DNA of 64,000 bases from Erythrobacter sp. (GTDB taxonomy: Bacteria > Pseudomonadota > Alphaproteobacteria > Sphingomonadales > Sphingomonadaceae). The stretch is from contig NZ_CP050265.1 in assembly GCF_011765465.1 (NCBI RefSeq), positions 1,550,001-1,614,000 on the forward strand, read 5' to 3'. The notes under the pieces are model-generated. The model did not search any database. It was not told the DNA's origin and saw nothing but the letters and a program-made list of their open reading frames with translations. Shown here piece after piece: positions 1-7,460 of the stretch (positions are counted from its first letter, which is position 1; each line of letters starts with the position of its first letter). Position numbers and translations under genes: made by a program.

Positions 1-573
1 GTCGCGGCCGAGCGTGGCGAGCACGTCGGCGGAGGCATCGCCTTCGAGCGCGACGAGCACGCCGATCTTGCCGAGATCCTGCGCTTCGGGCGAAACGGTG
101 TTGTGGACGTAAGGCACGACCGCGCCCTGCGTCACCGAGATCGTCTTGACGCGGCGAATCTGCTGGTTCTCGCCGATGGTGGCGACATTGTCGGTCAGCT
201 TGTCGGCAACGGTCCCGCCATCGGGATAGCCGGCAGCCTTGAGCGCCTCGACATCGTCATTGCCGAGGCCGAGCGCGACCGCGGTGGTCTTGCGCACGAA
301 GTCCTGGAACTTGTCGTTCTTGGCGACGAAGTCGGTTTCCGAGTTGACCTCGACCGCAACGCCCTTGGTCCCTTCGACGGCGACGCCGACAAGACCTTCG
401 GCCGCGGTGCGGCTCGACTTCTTCTGGGCGGTGGCAAGACCCTTGGCGCGCAGCGCGTCGACGGCGGCCTCGATGTCGCCATTCGCTTCGGTCAGCGCCT
501 TCTTGGCGTCCATCATGCCTGCGCCGGTCTTCTCGCGCAGCTTCTTCACATCGGCGACGGTGAAATCGGCCAT
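1..573 (-). CDS. tsf: Translation elongation factor Ts (partial, C-terminus beyond window)
   Basis: EF-Ts is the cytoplasmic guanine-nucleotide exchange factor that regenerates EF-Tu-GTP. The first 191 residues are visible. They begin with the UBA/TS-N helical domain ([16 protein letters not shown] near residues 11-26) and run into the core domain with the EF-Tu-contacting TDFVAKN motif near residue 80. The family is usually about 300 residues, so roughly the last third lies left of base 1. The ATG at 571-573 is the only start compatible with the conserved N-terminus. It follows rpsB on the same strand after about 112 bases, the normal rpsB-tsf arrangement. Identification is secure. Confidence 0.97.
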   Translation of the reverse strand, partial: MADFTVADVKKLREKTGAGMMDAKKALTEANGDIEAAVDALRAKGLATAQKKSSRTAAEGLVGVAVEGTKGVAVEVNSETDFVAKNDKFQDFVRKTTAVALGLGNDDVEALKAAGYPDGGTVADKLTDNVATIGENQQIRRVKTISVTQGAVVPYVHNTVSPEAQDLGKIGVLVALEGDASADVLATLGRD

Positions 574-598
574 GTTCGGTTTCCTTTACGTGGTGTGG

Positions 599-640
599 GC
601 GCCCGGGCATCGGGGTTCACCCATTGGATGATGCCCGGCG
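599..640 (-). terminator. Possible rpsB-tsf intercistronic hairpin (attenuator-like)
   Basis: In the gap between rpsB and tsf, bases 603-610 (CCGGGCAT) can pair with 631-638 (ATGCCCGG) around a 20-base loop. No U tract follows. Partial termination between rpsB and tsf is known in other bacteria, but here it is only an inference from a modest stem. Confidence 0.3.
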
Positions 641-685
641 CGCTAGTCGTTGATTGTGACGCGCGATTGACGCGCGGGAATCGCC

Positions 686-1459
686 TCAGGCGCTTTCGGC
701 CGGAGCTTCCTCGGCAGCGGCTTCCGCGGGCGGTTCGGCCATCGCGCCGACATCATCGCCCGATTCGTAGGCCGCGCCGCCCTTGCCCGCACGCGCCGCT
801 TCGCCGACCGCCTGGCAGTAGAGGCGAACCGCACGGCTCGCATCGTCATTGCCGGGTACGGGGAAGGCGATTCCGGTCGGGTCGACATTGGTGTCGAGCA
901 CCGCGATCACCGGGATGCCGAGCACGGCGGCCTCCTTGATCGCGAGGTCTTCCTTGTTGGCGTCGATCACGAACATCACGTCCGGGATGCCGCCCATGTC
1001 GCGGATGCCGCCGAGCGAAAGTTCCAGCTTGTCGCGTTCGCGGGTGAGCTGGAGGATTTCCTTCTTGGTGAGGCCGTGCGTGTCGCCCGAGAGCTGTTCC
1101 TCGAGCGTCTTCAACCGGCGGATCGACTGGCTGATCGTCTTCCAGTTGGTCAGCATCCCGCCGAGCCAGCGGTGGTTGACGAAGTGCTGGCCCGAAGCGC
1201 GCGCGGCTTCCGCGATCGGCTCCTGCGCCTGGCGCTTCGTGCCGACGAACAGCACCTTGCCACCCGCACGGACGGTCTGTTCGACGAAATCGAGCGCGCG
1301 CGCGAACAGCGGCACGGTCTGCGACAGGTCGATGATGTGAACACCGTTGCGGGCGCCGAAGATGTACGGCTTCATCCGCGGGTTCCAGCGGTGGGTCTGG
1401 TGGCCGAAGTGCGCGCCGGCCTCGATCAATTGCTGCATGGTGACGGTGGTGGCCGCCAT
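686..1459 (-). CDS. rpsB: 30S ribosomal protein S2
   Basis: S2 is a small-subunit ribosomal protein assembled late, needed for S1 binding. The 257-residue product starts [20 protein letters not shown] and carries the S2 signatures [13 protein letters not shown] near residue 23, a [10 protein letters not shown] stretch and [11 protein letters not shown] near residue 190. The ATG at 1457-1459 matches the family start; the open frame continues upstream to about 1795 but with no family similarity. The C-terminus has an Ala/Glu/Pro-rich tail ([17 protein letters not shown]) typical of alphaproteobacterial S2. It is first in an operon with tsf and has a long untranslated leader. Confidence 0.98.
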   Translation of the reverse strand: MAATTVTMQQLIEAGAHFGHQTHRWNPRMKPYIFGARNGVHIIDLSQTVPLFARALDFVEQTVRAGGKVLFVGTKRQAQEPIAEAARASGQHFVNHRWLGGMLTNWKTISQSIRRLKTLEEQLSGDTHGLTKKEILQLTRERDKLELSLGGIRDMGGIPDVMFVIDANKEDLAIKEAAVLGIPVIAVLDTNVDPTGIAFPVPGNDDASRAVRLYCQAVGEAARAGKGGAAYESGDDVGAMAEPPAEAAAEEAPAESA

Positions 1460-1632
1460 AGGTATTTCCTTTCCGGTTGTTCCTCTGGAAAGCTGGAACC
1501 GCGTGCGGATCGCCCGCCTGCGGCACCGGTATGTGCGCCTTCCATGTGAATTTCGCGGCCGGTGCGGGACGCGATTCGCGCCTCGCCGGTCACGAGTGCC
1601 GCGCGCCCTAGCCGCTCGGCGGGCAAAAAGCC
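1460..1632 (-). promoter_or_regulatory. Long 5' leader of rpsB
   Basis: The inferred rpsB promoter (-10 at 1639-1644) would start transcription near 1632, leaving a leader of about 170 bases before the ATG. S2 operons are commonly autoregulated through such leaders. No specific fold was verified here, and the function is inferred from length and context only. Confidence 0.4.
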
Positions 1633-1638
1633 ACCGAA

Positions 1639-1667
1639 ATGTTACACGTGGAACATTCACGGAACAA
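1639..1667 (-). promoter_or_regulatory. Probable rpsB promoter
   Basis: Read on the minus strand there is TTGTTC (1662-1667), a 17-base spacer and TAACAT (1639-1644), a fair sigma70-type match with optimal spacing. The -35 hexamer overlaps the first GAAC-N7-GAAC element at 1651-1665, so a protein bound there could affect rpsB as well as the divergent gene. Confidence 0.5.
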
Positions 1668-1723
1668 AACGCTTGACCCGGGAGAACACTTAAGGAACAA
1701 GGCGTGCAGAACAAAGATTGAAC
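1651..1723. promoter_or_regulatory. Three GAAC-N7-GAAC direct-repeat sites (LexA-type operators)
   Basis: Three copies of GAAC-N7-GAAC occur in 73 bases: 1651-1665, 1684-1698 and 1709-1723. On the other strand this reads GTTC-N7-GTTC, the established alphaproteobacterial LexA (SOS box) consensus. Half-sites at 1651, 1662, 1684 and 1695 keep an 11-base phase, so they face the same side of the helix; the last pair is offset by 14. The middle site lies just downstream of a TTGACC hexamer (1673-1678) that could be a -35 for the plus-strand gene at 1746. The binding protein is inferred from the motif. Confidence 0.6.
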
Positions 1724-1745
1724 GCACGAATCAGGGGACTCCGCC

Positions 1746-2003
1746 ATGATCGCAACCGCCATCGCCGCTCTCGTCACCATCGCCGCGATCGCCACAATCC
1801 TTACGCTGGTCGATTCCTGGCTGCGGGCGCGGCACGCGCTGGCCTCGATCCGGCGCGAACGCGCGCTGCTGGCGGCGGGCTTCGTTCCCGAAGTCGAACA
1901 TCGCGAAATGCGCCTGCGCCGCAGCCGGGCGCGCGCGCTTCGCCCTAGCCTTGCGGCTGTGGATCGGCCCGCTCACGCGCTTCGGCTGCGCGGCGCCGCT
2001 TGA
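1746..2003 (+). CDS. Small single-pass membrane protein, possibly LexA-regulated
   Basis: This 85-residue product is not recognised. Residues 1-24 form a hydrophobic membrane segment ([19 protein letters not shown]), followed by a strongly basic, Arg-rich region likely to be cytoplasmic. An AGGGGA sequence at 1733-1738 gives a well-spaced ribosome binding site for the ATG at 1746. The end overlaps the convergent pssA gene by 59 bases, so the last 20 residues may be less constrained. Three LexA-type sites lie directly upstream. Small LexA-controlled membrane proteins that block division (for example Caulobacter SidA) are known in alphaproteobacteria; a similar role here is speculation from context. 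A chance open frame cannot be excluded. Confidence 0.55.
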   Translation: MIATAIAALVTIAAIATILTLVDSWLRARHALASIRRERALLAAGFVPEVEHREMRLRRSRARALRPSLAAVDRPAHALRLRGAA

Positions 2004-2811
2004 TCCGGCCATAGCGGACGAGGCCGTAGGGCATCATCGCGAGATAGCCGAGGCTGATGGTGGCGAGCGACCACCACGGTTCAAGCAGGAGAGCGGCGAA
2101 GAACAGCGCGGCGAGCGCGATCAGGAACAGGCGGATATTGCGGCGCGGGCGGACCACCGCCCAGCTCAGCGTCGCCATGTTCGAGATCATCAGCACCGCG
2201 ATCAACGCGAGCCACGCCGACAGCGCGACCGGATCGCGGAACAGGGCGAAGCCCGTTTCCTGCCACAGGTAGAACGGTGCAAAGGCGAGGCCCGCCCCGA
2301 CCGGCGCGGGCACGCCGGTAAGAAAGCCGGCCGACTTGTGCGGCTGGTCGTCGACATCGATCCGCGCGTTGAAACGGGCGAGCCGCAGCGCGCAGCAGAT
2401 CGCGAAGGCGAGCGCTGCGAACCAGCCGAAACGCTCGAAGTCCTGCAAGGACCACAGGTAAAGGATGATCGCAGGCGCCATGCCGAAGGAGAGCGAATCG
2501 GCGAGACTGTCGAGTTCGGCGCCGAAGCGCGACTGGGCGTTGAGCAGCCGCGCGATGCGCCCGTCGATCCCGTCGAGCACGCCTGCAAGGATCACCGCGA
2601 GCACGGCATAGGCCCACTCGCCTTCGATGGCGAAACGGATGCCGGTCAGCCCCGAACATAGCGCCGCGGCGGTGATCGCATTGGGCAGCATGGCGCGCAG
2701 CGTCAGTCCGGTCGCGTCGGGAGCGGCCTTGCCGTCCTCGTCCTCGGCCGCCTTGGGGCCGATGCGCGCAGGCACCACCGGCCCGCCCTTGCGGCGCGGC
2801 GGCCGGCTCAC
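1945..2811 (-). CDS. pssA: CDP-diacylglycerol--serine O-phosphatidyltransferase
   Basis: This integral membrane enzyme makes phosphatidylserine from CDP-diacylglycerol and serine, the first committed step to phosphatidylethanolamine. The 288-residue protein has the CDP-alcohol phosphotransferase signature DG-x2-AR-x8-G-x3-D-x3-D with D83, G84, A87, R88, G97, D101 and D105, set among several membrane segments. A charged cytoplasmic N-terminus of about 40 residues precedes the first helix. It lies 37 bases downstream of psd on the same strand, so substrate and product enzymes are co-transcribed, with the FabH-like gene probably leading the operon. Confidence 0.96.
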   Translation of the reverse strand: MSRPPRRKGGPVVPARIGPKAAEDEDGKAAPDATGLTLRAMLPNAITAAALCSGLTGIRFAIEGEWAYAVLAVILAGVLDGIDGRIARLLNAQSRFGAELDSLADSLSFGMAPAIILYLWSLQDFERFGWFAALAFAICCALRLARFNARIDVDDQPHKSAGFLTGVPAPVGAGLAFAPFYLWQETGFALFRDPVALSAWLALIAVLMISNMATLSWAVVRPRRNIRLFLIALAALFFAALLLEPWWSLATISLGYLAMMPYGLVRYGRIKRRRAAEARERADPQPQG

Positions 2812-2848
2812 CCGCGCCTCGGCCCTTCGGCCTCGGTAACGGTGGAGG

Positions 2849-3610
2849 TCACTGGGCGATGCCCTCGATCAGCCCCTGCGTGCCGAGTTCGGCAAGCACC
2901 GTCTCGCCCGCGATCACCTTCTGCCCGATCAGCACCTTCGGATCGGTCCCGGCCGGCAGATAGACATCGACCCGGCTGCCGAAGCGGATGAGGCCGACCC
3001 GCTGCCCCTTGGCGACCGTGTCGCCGGGCTTCACGAAAGGCACGATTCGCCGCGCGACGAGCCCCGCGATCTGGGTAAAGGCGATGGAAACGCCGTCGCT
3101 GCGCTCGATCAGGATATGCTGGCGCTCGTTCTCCTCGCTCGCCTTGTCGAGGTCGGCGTTCATGAACTTGCCGGGGATATAGACCAGCCGCCGGATCGTC
3201 CCCGCGACGGGCGCGCGATTGATGTGAACATCGAACACGCTCATGAAGATCGAGATGCGCGTGACCGGCCCCGGAGAAAGGCCCGCATGGCCCGACCCGT
3301 CGTCGGCGACCATTTCCTCGGGCGGCTCGACCTGCGCGATCAGCGAGACGAGCCCGTCGGCCGGCGCGACGATCGCGTTCTCGGCCTGCGGCACGACCCT
3401 TTCGGGATCGCGGAAGAAGGCGAACACGCCCAGCGACAACAGCAGCAGCGGCCAGCCGAGGATCTCCCAATCGAGGAGCAGCAACGGCACAAGGGCGATC
3501 GCAACCGCGATCAGCCCGAATTTGCGTCCCTCGGGATGGATCGGGGGCCAGGACCAGGCGGCATCGCCGCGGCCCTGATTGTCGTATATTTCGCCTGCCA
3601 TGAAGGGCAT
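2849..3610 (-). CDS. psd: Phosphatidylserine decarboxylase proenzyme
   Basis: This enzyme converts phosphatidylserine to phosphatidylethanolamine. The 253-residue protein is of the short type: two membrane segments near residues 30-65 ([20 protein letters not shown] onward), then the soluble domain with APADG (82-86) and DVHINRAP (127-134). The self-cleavage site is RFGSR (209-213), where Ser212 should become the pyruvoyl cofactor. A second in-frame ATG lies three codons downstream; the start is uncertain by that much. It is placed between the FabH-like gene and pssA in one minus-strand block. Confidence 0.95.
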   Translation of the reverse strand: MPFMAGEIYDNQGRGDAAWSWPPIHPEGRKFGLIAVAIALVPLLLLDWEILGWPLLLLSLGVFAFFRDPERVVPQAENAIVAPADGLVSLIAQVEPPEEMVADDGSGHAGLSPGPVTRISIFMSVFDVHINRAPVAGTIRRLVYIPGKFMNADLDKASEENERQHILIERSDGVSIAFTQIAGLVARRIVPFVKPGDTVAKGQRVGLIRFGSRVDVYLPAGTDPKVLIGQKVIAGETVLAELGTQGLIEGIAQ

Positions 3611-3652
3611 CTAGGGTCTGGCGCCCACTCCCGCAAGCGCTCCCGCAAGCGT

Positions 3653-4798
3653 TCAGGCGGCCTTGCGCACGAACACGGTCCCCGCCGAATAGCCCGCACC
3701 GAAGCTGCAGATGAGCCCGGTGTCTCCAGCCGCCATGTCCTCGCTGTGGAGGTGAAAGGCGATGATCGAGCCCGCGCTCGAGGTGTTGCCGTAGGTGTCG
3801 AGCACGGTCGGGCTCTCGTCCTCGTTCGCCTCGTGGCCGAGCACCTTGTGCGCGATCAGTCGGTTCATCCCCGCGTTCGCCTGATGCAGCCACAGCCGCC
3901 GCAGCCCCTGCGGGTCGAGTCCCAGCCGCTCGGCTTCCTCGAGAATCATCGCCGCGACCATGGGGACGACCTCCTTGAACACCTTGCGTCCTTCCTGGAC
4001 GAACAGCTTGTCCGCCGCATCGGCGGTTTCGGGATGGGCGCGGTTGAGAAAGCCGAAATTGTTGCGGATGTTGTTCGAGAACACCGTCTTGAGCTTGGTG
4101 CCGAGGATATCCCAATGTGCCTTCGGGGCTATCGCCGCATCCTCGACCAGCACCGCGGTGGCGACGTCGCCGAAGATGAAATGGCTGTCCCGGTCGCGCC
4201 AGTTGAGGTGGCCCGAGGTGATTTCGGGGCTCACCACCAGCACGCTCTTCGCATTCCCTGCGCGCACATAGTCCGCCGCGGTCTGGATGCCGAAGGTCGC
4301 CGAAGAGCACGCGACATTCATGTCGAAGCCGAAGCCCTCGATGCCGAGCGCCTGCTGGATCTCGATCGCCATCGCCGGATAGGGCCGCTGCATATTGGAC
4401 GCCGCGCACAGCACCGCATCGACATCTTTCGGATCGCGCCCGGCCCGCTCCAGCGCTTCGCGCGCGGCGGCGACGCCGATCTCGGCCATGATCGAAAGCT
4501 CGTCATTGCCCCGCTCGTCCCAGCGCGGGGCCATGATGTCAGGATCGAGGATCGGCGCCTTGGCCATGACGTGGCGCGCCTTGATCCCGCTCGCCTTTTC
4601 GATGAACTCGACCGAGGAATGCTGGAGCGGCTCGACCTCGCCCGCTTCGATCGCGGCGGCGTTGGCCGCATTGTGGCGGTCGACGAAGCGATTGAAGCTT
4701 TCGACCAGTTCGGCGTTGGTGATCGATTCGGCCGGAGTGAACAGGCCGGTGGAAGAGATGACGGGGCGCCCGGTGAGCGCGGTGTTCTGCTCGTGCAT
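3653..4798 (-). CDS. Beta-ketoacyl-ACP synthase III family protein (FabH-like, long form)
   Basis: A thiolase-fold condensing enzyme expected to join an acyl-CoA or acyl-ACP starter with malonyl-ACP. The 381-residue product has Cys164 in NVACSSATFG, a His in LWLHQANAGMNRLI near residue 306 and an Asn in TYGNTSSAGS near residue 337, the complete Cys-His-Asn triad. It is about 60 residues longer than E. coli FabH and has an insertion around residues 35-100, so it belongs to the longer FabH-like class seen in Pseudomonas and Shewanella rather than being the standard fabH. The ATG at 4796-4798 precedes the conserved start. It sits 42 bases upstream of psd, which suggests a lipid role; the exact substrate is unknown. 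Confidence 0.85.
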   Translation of the reverse strand: MHEQNTALTGRPVISSTGLFTPAESITNAELVESFNRFVDRHNAANAAAIEAGEVEPLQHSSVEFIEKASGIKARHVMAKAPILDPDIMAPRWDERGNDELSIMAEIGVAAAREALERAGRDPKDVDAVLCAASNMQRPYPAMAIEIQQALGIEGFGFDMNVACSSATFGIQTAADYVRAGNAKSVLVVSPEITSGHLNWRDRDSHFIFGDVATAVLVEDAAIAPKAHWDILGTKLKTVFSNNIRNNFGFLNRAHPETADAADKLFVQEGRKVFKEVVPMVAAMILEEAERLGLDPQGLRRLWLHQANAGMNRLIAHKVLGHEANEDESPTVLDTYGNTSSAGSIIAFHLHSEDMAAGDTGLICSFGAGYSAGTVFVRKAA

Positions 4799-4875
4799 GA
4801 AAGCCTCTCGGATGGAGCGCGGGGCCTTACTGCCGGGCGGAAAGCGCCGCAAGGGCCGTGCACACCCCCCCCCGC

Positions 4876-5757
4876 TCAATCGGCCAGCGCGCCCTCGGCC
4901 CGTTCGAGCACTTCGCCGAGCAGCGGGTTGGGAAAGCGGCGGCGGATCGTGACCGCGTAGAACACCTCGGTGATCTCGGGCAGGCGCGACAATTCGACCA
5001 GCGCCCCGCTGGCGAGTTCGTCCTGCACCACGATCGGCGGGATCACCGCGAGCCCCGCCCCGCTGCGGGCAAGCAGGCGGAGCATCGCCATGTCGTCGGC
5101 CTCTGCGGCGATCCGCGGGACAATGTCCATCCGGTCGAGCAGCGCGTCGAACCCCGCCCTCAGCGCGGTTTCCGGGGTAGGCAGGATCAGCACCTCGTTT
5201 GCGAGCAGCTCGGCAAGGTCGCCGCGTGCGGGCGTGTCGGCCGGGCCGACGAGGCTCACCCCCTGTTCGGCCAGGCGGGTGACGAGATAGGGGCTTGCCG
5301 CGTCGCGCGCGGGCTGGAGATTGGTCAGCACCACGTCGAGCGACAGCGCCTCCAGCTCGCGCAGCAGGGTCCGCTGCGTGCCCGAACGCAGCACCACCTC
5401 GACATCCTCGCGTCCCAGCAGCGGCCCCATGAACTCCATCTGGAAATTGCGGCTGAGCGTCGCCAGCGCCCCGATCCGCAGCACGCGCCTTTGTCCCCCT
5501 GCGCTCTTCAACGTCGCAGAGAGATGATCGGCCGCGCGAAAAATCTCGTCGGCATGGTCGAGCGCGATCCGGCCCGCCTCGGTCAGGACGAGATTGCGCC
5601 CGCGCCGCTCGAAAAGGTCGTGGCCGAGCGATGCCTCGAGCGCCTTGATCTGGGTCGAGACCGCGCTCTGCGAGATGTTGAGCGCCTTCGCCGCGCCGGT
5701 GAGCGTGCCTTCGCGGGCGACCGCGCGGAACAGGCGGAGGTGGTGAAGGTTCAGCAT
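4876..5757 (-). CDS. LysR-family transcriptional regulator (NhaR-like)
   Basis: A 293-residue DNA-binding regulator with an N-terminal winged helix-turn-helix (residues 4-62, including TLTGAAKALNISQSAVSTQI) and a periplasmic-binding-protein-like effector domain. The N-terminal sequence resembles NhaR-type LysR proteins. It is divergent from dabB with about 100 bases between starts, and LysR genes next to DAB carbon-transport operons are common, so it probably controls dabBA. The intergenic region is AT-rich relative to its surroundings. A run of nine C bases (4865-4873) lies just past the stop codon. Confidence 0.9.
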   Translation of the reverse strand: MLNLHHLRLFRAVAREGTLTGAAKALNISQSAVSTQIKALEASLGHDLFERRGRNLVLTEAGRIALDHADEIFRAADHLSATLKSAGGQRRVLRIGALATLSRNFQMEFMGPLLGREDVEVVLRSGTQRTLLRELEALSLDVVLTNLQPARDAASPYLVTRLAEQGVSLVGPADTPARGDLAELLANEVLILPTPETALRAGFDALLDRMDIVPRIAAEADDMAMLRLLARSGAGLAVIPPIVVQDELASGALVELSRLPEITEVFYAVTIRRRFPNPLLGEVLERAEGALAD

Positions 5758-5860
5758 AACTCAGTTCCATAAAACAGAACGATGCAAACGAAAATATGAA
5801 ATTTTATCGATGCGAGAGGCCCGCTATCCCGCCCTCCGACTGTTTTCACGGAGACCGACC
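5758..5860. promoter_or_regulatory. Divergent promoter region, lysR / dabBA
   Basis: This is the only AT-rich patch between the divergent genes (5765-5810, including AAATATGAAATTTTATCG). It is the natural site for LysR binding and both promoters. No hexamer pair was convincing enough to assign. GGAGA at 5850-5854 supplies the ribosome binding site that favours the dabB start at 5861 over the earlier in-frame ATG at 5810. Confidence 0.45.
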
Positions 5861-7426
5861 ATGCCCTTCGACCTCTCGCTGTCCTTCCTCGCCCCGATAG
5901 TGCTGCTGCTCGCAGCGCTTCCCCTCTTCGCCAGGCCGGGCAAGCGTCCAGGCGCCCTGCCGCGCCTGTCGGAAGCGGCGGCGCTGGTCGCCTTCGGGCT
6001 GACGATCGGGGGGTTGGTTGAGGCGATCCTCGGACAGGCGGAAGGCATCGCGGCGGGTTCCGGCCTGTTCGCGGTCGGCCTGCGCGCCGATCTCGTCGCG
6101 GCCACCATGGCCTGTCTGGTCGGCTTCATCGGCTGGATCGTGATGCGCTACAGCCGCACCTATCTCGACGGCGAGGAGCGTGAGGGCCTGTTCCACGCCC
6201 TGATGCTGGCGACGCTAGCCGCGGTGCTGGTCTTCGCGCAGGCCGCGAGCCTCACCACGCTCGCCATCGCGACCTTCCTCGTGGGGCTTACCCTGCGCAA
6301 GCTGCTCCTGTTCTATCCCGAACGGCGCGAAGCGCACCGCGCGGCGACCAAGTTCGCGATCGTGTGGCACTTCGGCGATGTCGCGCTCGTCGCGGCGGCG
6401 GGCATCCTCGCGCTGACTTACGGAACGACAGACCTCGCCGCTCTCGCCGCTTCGGTCACGGCGCAGGGTATCGACCTTGCCGCCACCACCGCGATCGCCT
6501 GCATCGTCATCGCCGCGGGCCTCAAGACCGCCGCCTTCCCGGTGCACGGCTGGCTGACCGAGGTGATGGAAGCGCCGACTCCGGTTTCGGCCCTCCTCCA
6601 CGCGGGCATCATCAATTCGGGCGGCGTGCTGCTGATCGCCAATGCCGAGCTCGTCCAGTCGAGTTCGGGCGCGATGGCCGCGCTCGTCATGCTCGGCGGG
6701 TTCACCGCGCTGTTCGGCGCGGCGGTCATGCTCACCCAGAGCGCGGTCAAGACGGCGCTCGCCTGGTCGACCGTGTCGCAGATGGGCTTCATGCTGCTCC
6801 AGTGCGGGCTCGGCCTGTGGACGCTGGCGCTGCTGCACATCGTCGCGCACTCGCTCTACAAGGCGCACGCCTTCCTCTCTTCGGGCGGCGCGGTCGAGGA
6901 TGTCGCGAGCATCCGCCGGCCCGGCCCGGTCGCCCCGGCCGATCTCGGTGCGGTGCTCAAGAGCTTCGGGCTTGCGATCCTGCTCTACGGCGGCATCGCC
7001 TTCGCCTTCACCGCGCTGTTCGGGCCCAAGAGCGCGCAGGCGCTGGCGCTCGGCACGATCCTGATCTTCGGGGTCGCCTACCTCGTTGCCCAGGGTCTCG
7101 CCGACCGTGCGCCGATGGAATTGACCAAGCGCACCGCGATGGCCTCGCTCGCCACCGCGATCGCCTATTTCGCCTTCCACGTGCTGTCCGAAGCCGCGTG
7201 GGGTCCGCTGCTTCCCGCTGCGCCGGTCCCGGGCGATCTCGAATGGGCACTGATCGTGGTCGCGGTCGTCTCATTCGGCGTGGTCGCCTTTGCCCAGGCG
7301 CTGTTCCCGCAATGGGCGCACCACCCCTCGACCGCTGGCCTGCGCGTTCACCTCGCGAACGGCCTTTACATGAACGCGCTGCTCGACCGGGCGATCGGCG
7401 GCTTCCGCACGACGCGCTCGAATTGA
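5861..7426 (+). CDS. dabB: NADH-dehydrogenase-subunit-L-like membrane protein, DabB-type
   Basis: A 521-residue polytopic membrane protein of the proton-conducting antiporter family shared by NuoL/M/N and Mrp subunits. The diagnostic segment HGWLTEVMEAPTPVSALLHAG occupies residues 229-249, preceded by Lys222; about 13-14 hydrophobic stretches are visible. It is shorter than NuoL (about 610) and stands outside any nuo operon. The next gene is a DUF2309 (DabA) protein, so this is the membrane partner of a DAB2-type dissolved inorganic carbon pump, thought to couple cation influx to CO2 hydration by DabA. The start at 5861 was chosen for its GGAGA site; the ATG at 5810 would add 17 polar residues. 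Confidence 0.9.
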   Translation: MPFDLSLSFLAPIVLLLAALPLFARPGKRPGALPRLSEAAALVAFGLTIGGLVEAILGQAEGIAAGSGLFAVGLRADLVAATMACLVGFIGWIVMRYSRTYLDGEEREGLFHALMLATLAAVLVFAQAASLTTLAIATFLVGLTLRKLLLFYPERREAHRAATKFAIVWHFGDVALVAAAGILALTYGTTDLAALAASVTAQGIDLAATTAIACIVIAAGLKTAAFPVHGWLTEVMEAPTPVSALLHAGIINSGGVLLIANAELVQSSSGAMAALVMLGGFTALFGAAVMLTQSAVKTALAWSTVSQMGFMLLQCGLGLWTLALLHIVAHSLYKAHAFLSSGGAVEDVASIRRPGPVAPADLGAVLKSFGLAILLYGGIAFAFTALFGPKSAQALALGTILIFGVAYLVAQGLADRAPMELTKRTAMASLATAIAYFAFHVLSEAAWGPLLPAAPVPGDLEWALIVVAVVSFGVVAFAQALFPQWAHHPSTAGLRVHLANGLYMNALLDRAIGGFRTTRSN

Positions 7427-7460
7427 TCGCCCCGACACCAGATTTCTCCGGAGACACGCC

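Noticed and set aside
1650..1720. EcfG-type general-stress promoter (GGAAC-N16/17-CGTT) in the GGAAC-rich region
   Set aside because: GGAAC hexamers are present but none is followed by CGTT at the required distance; the repeated GAAC-N7-GAAC pattern fits LexA sites better.
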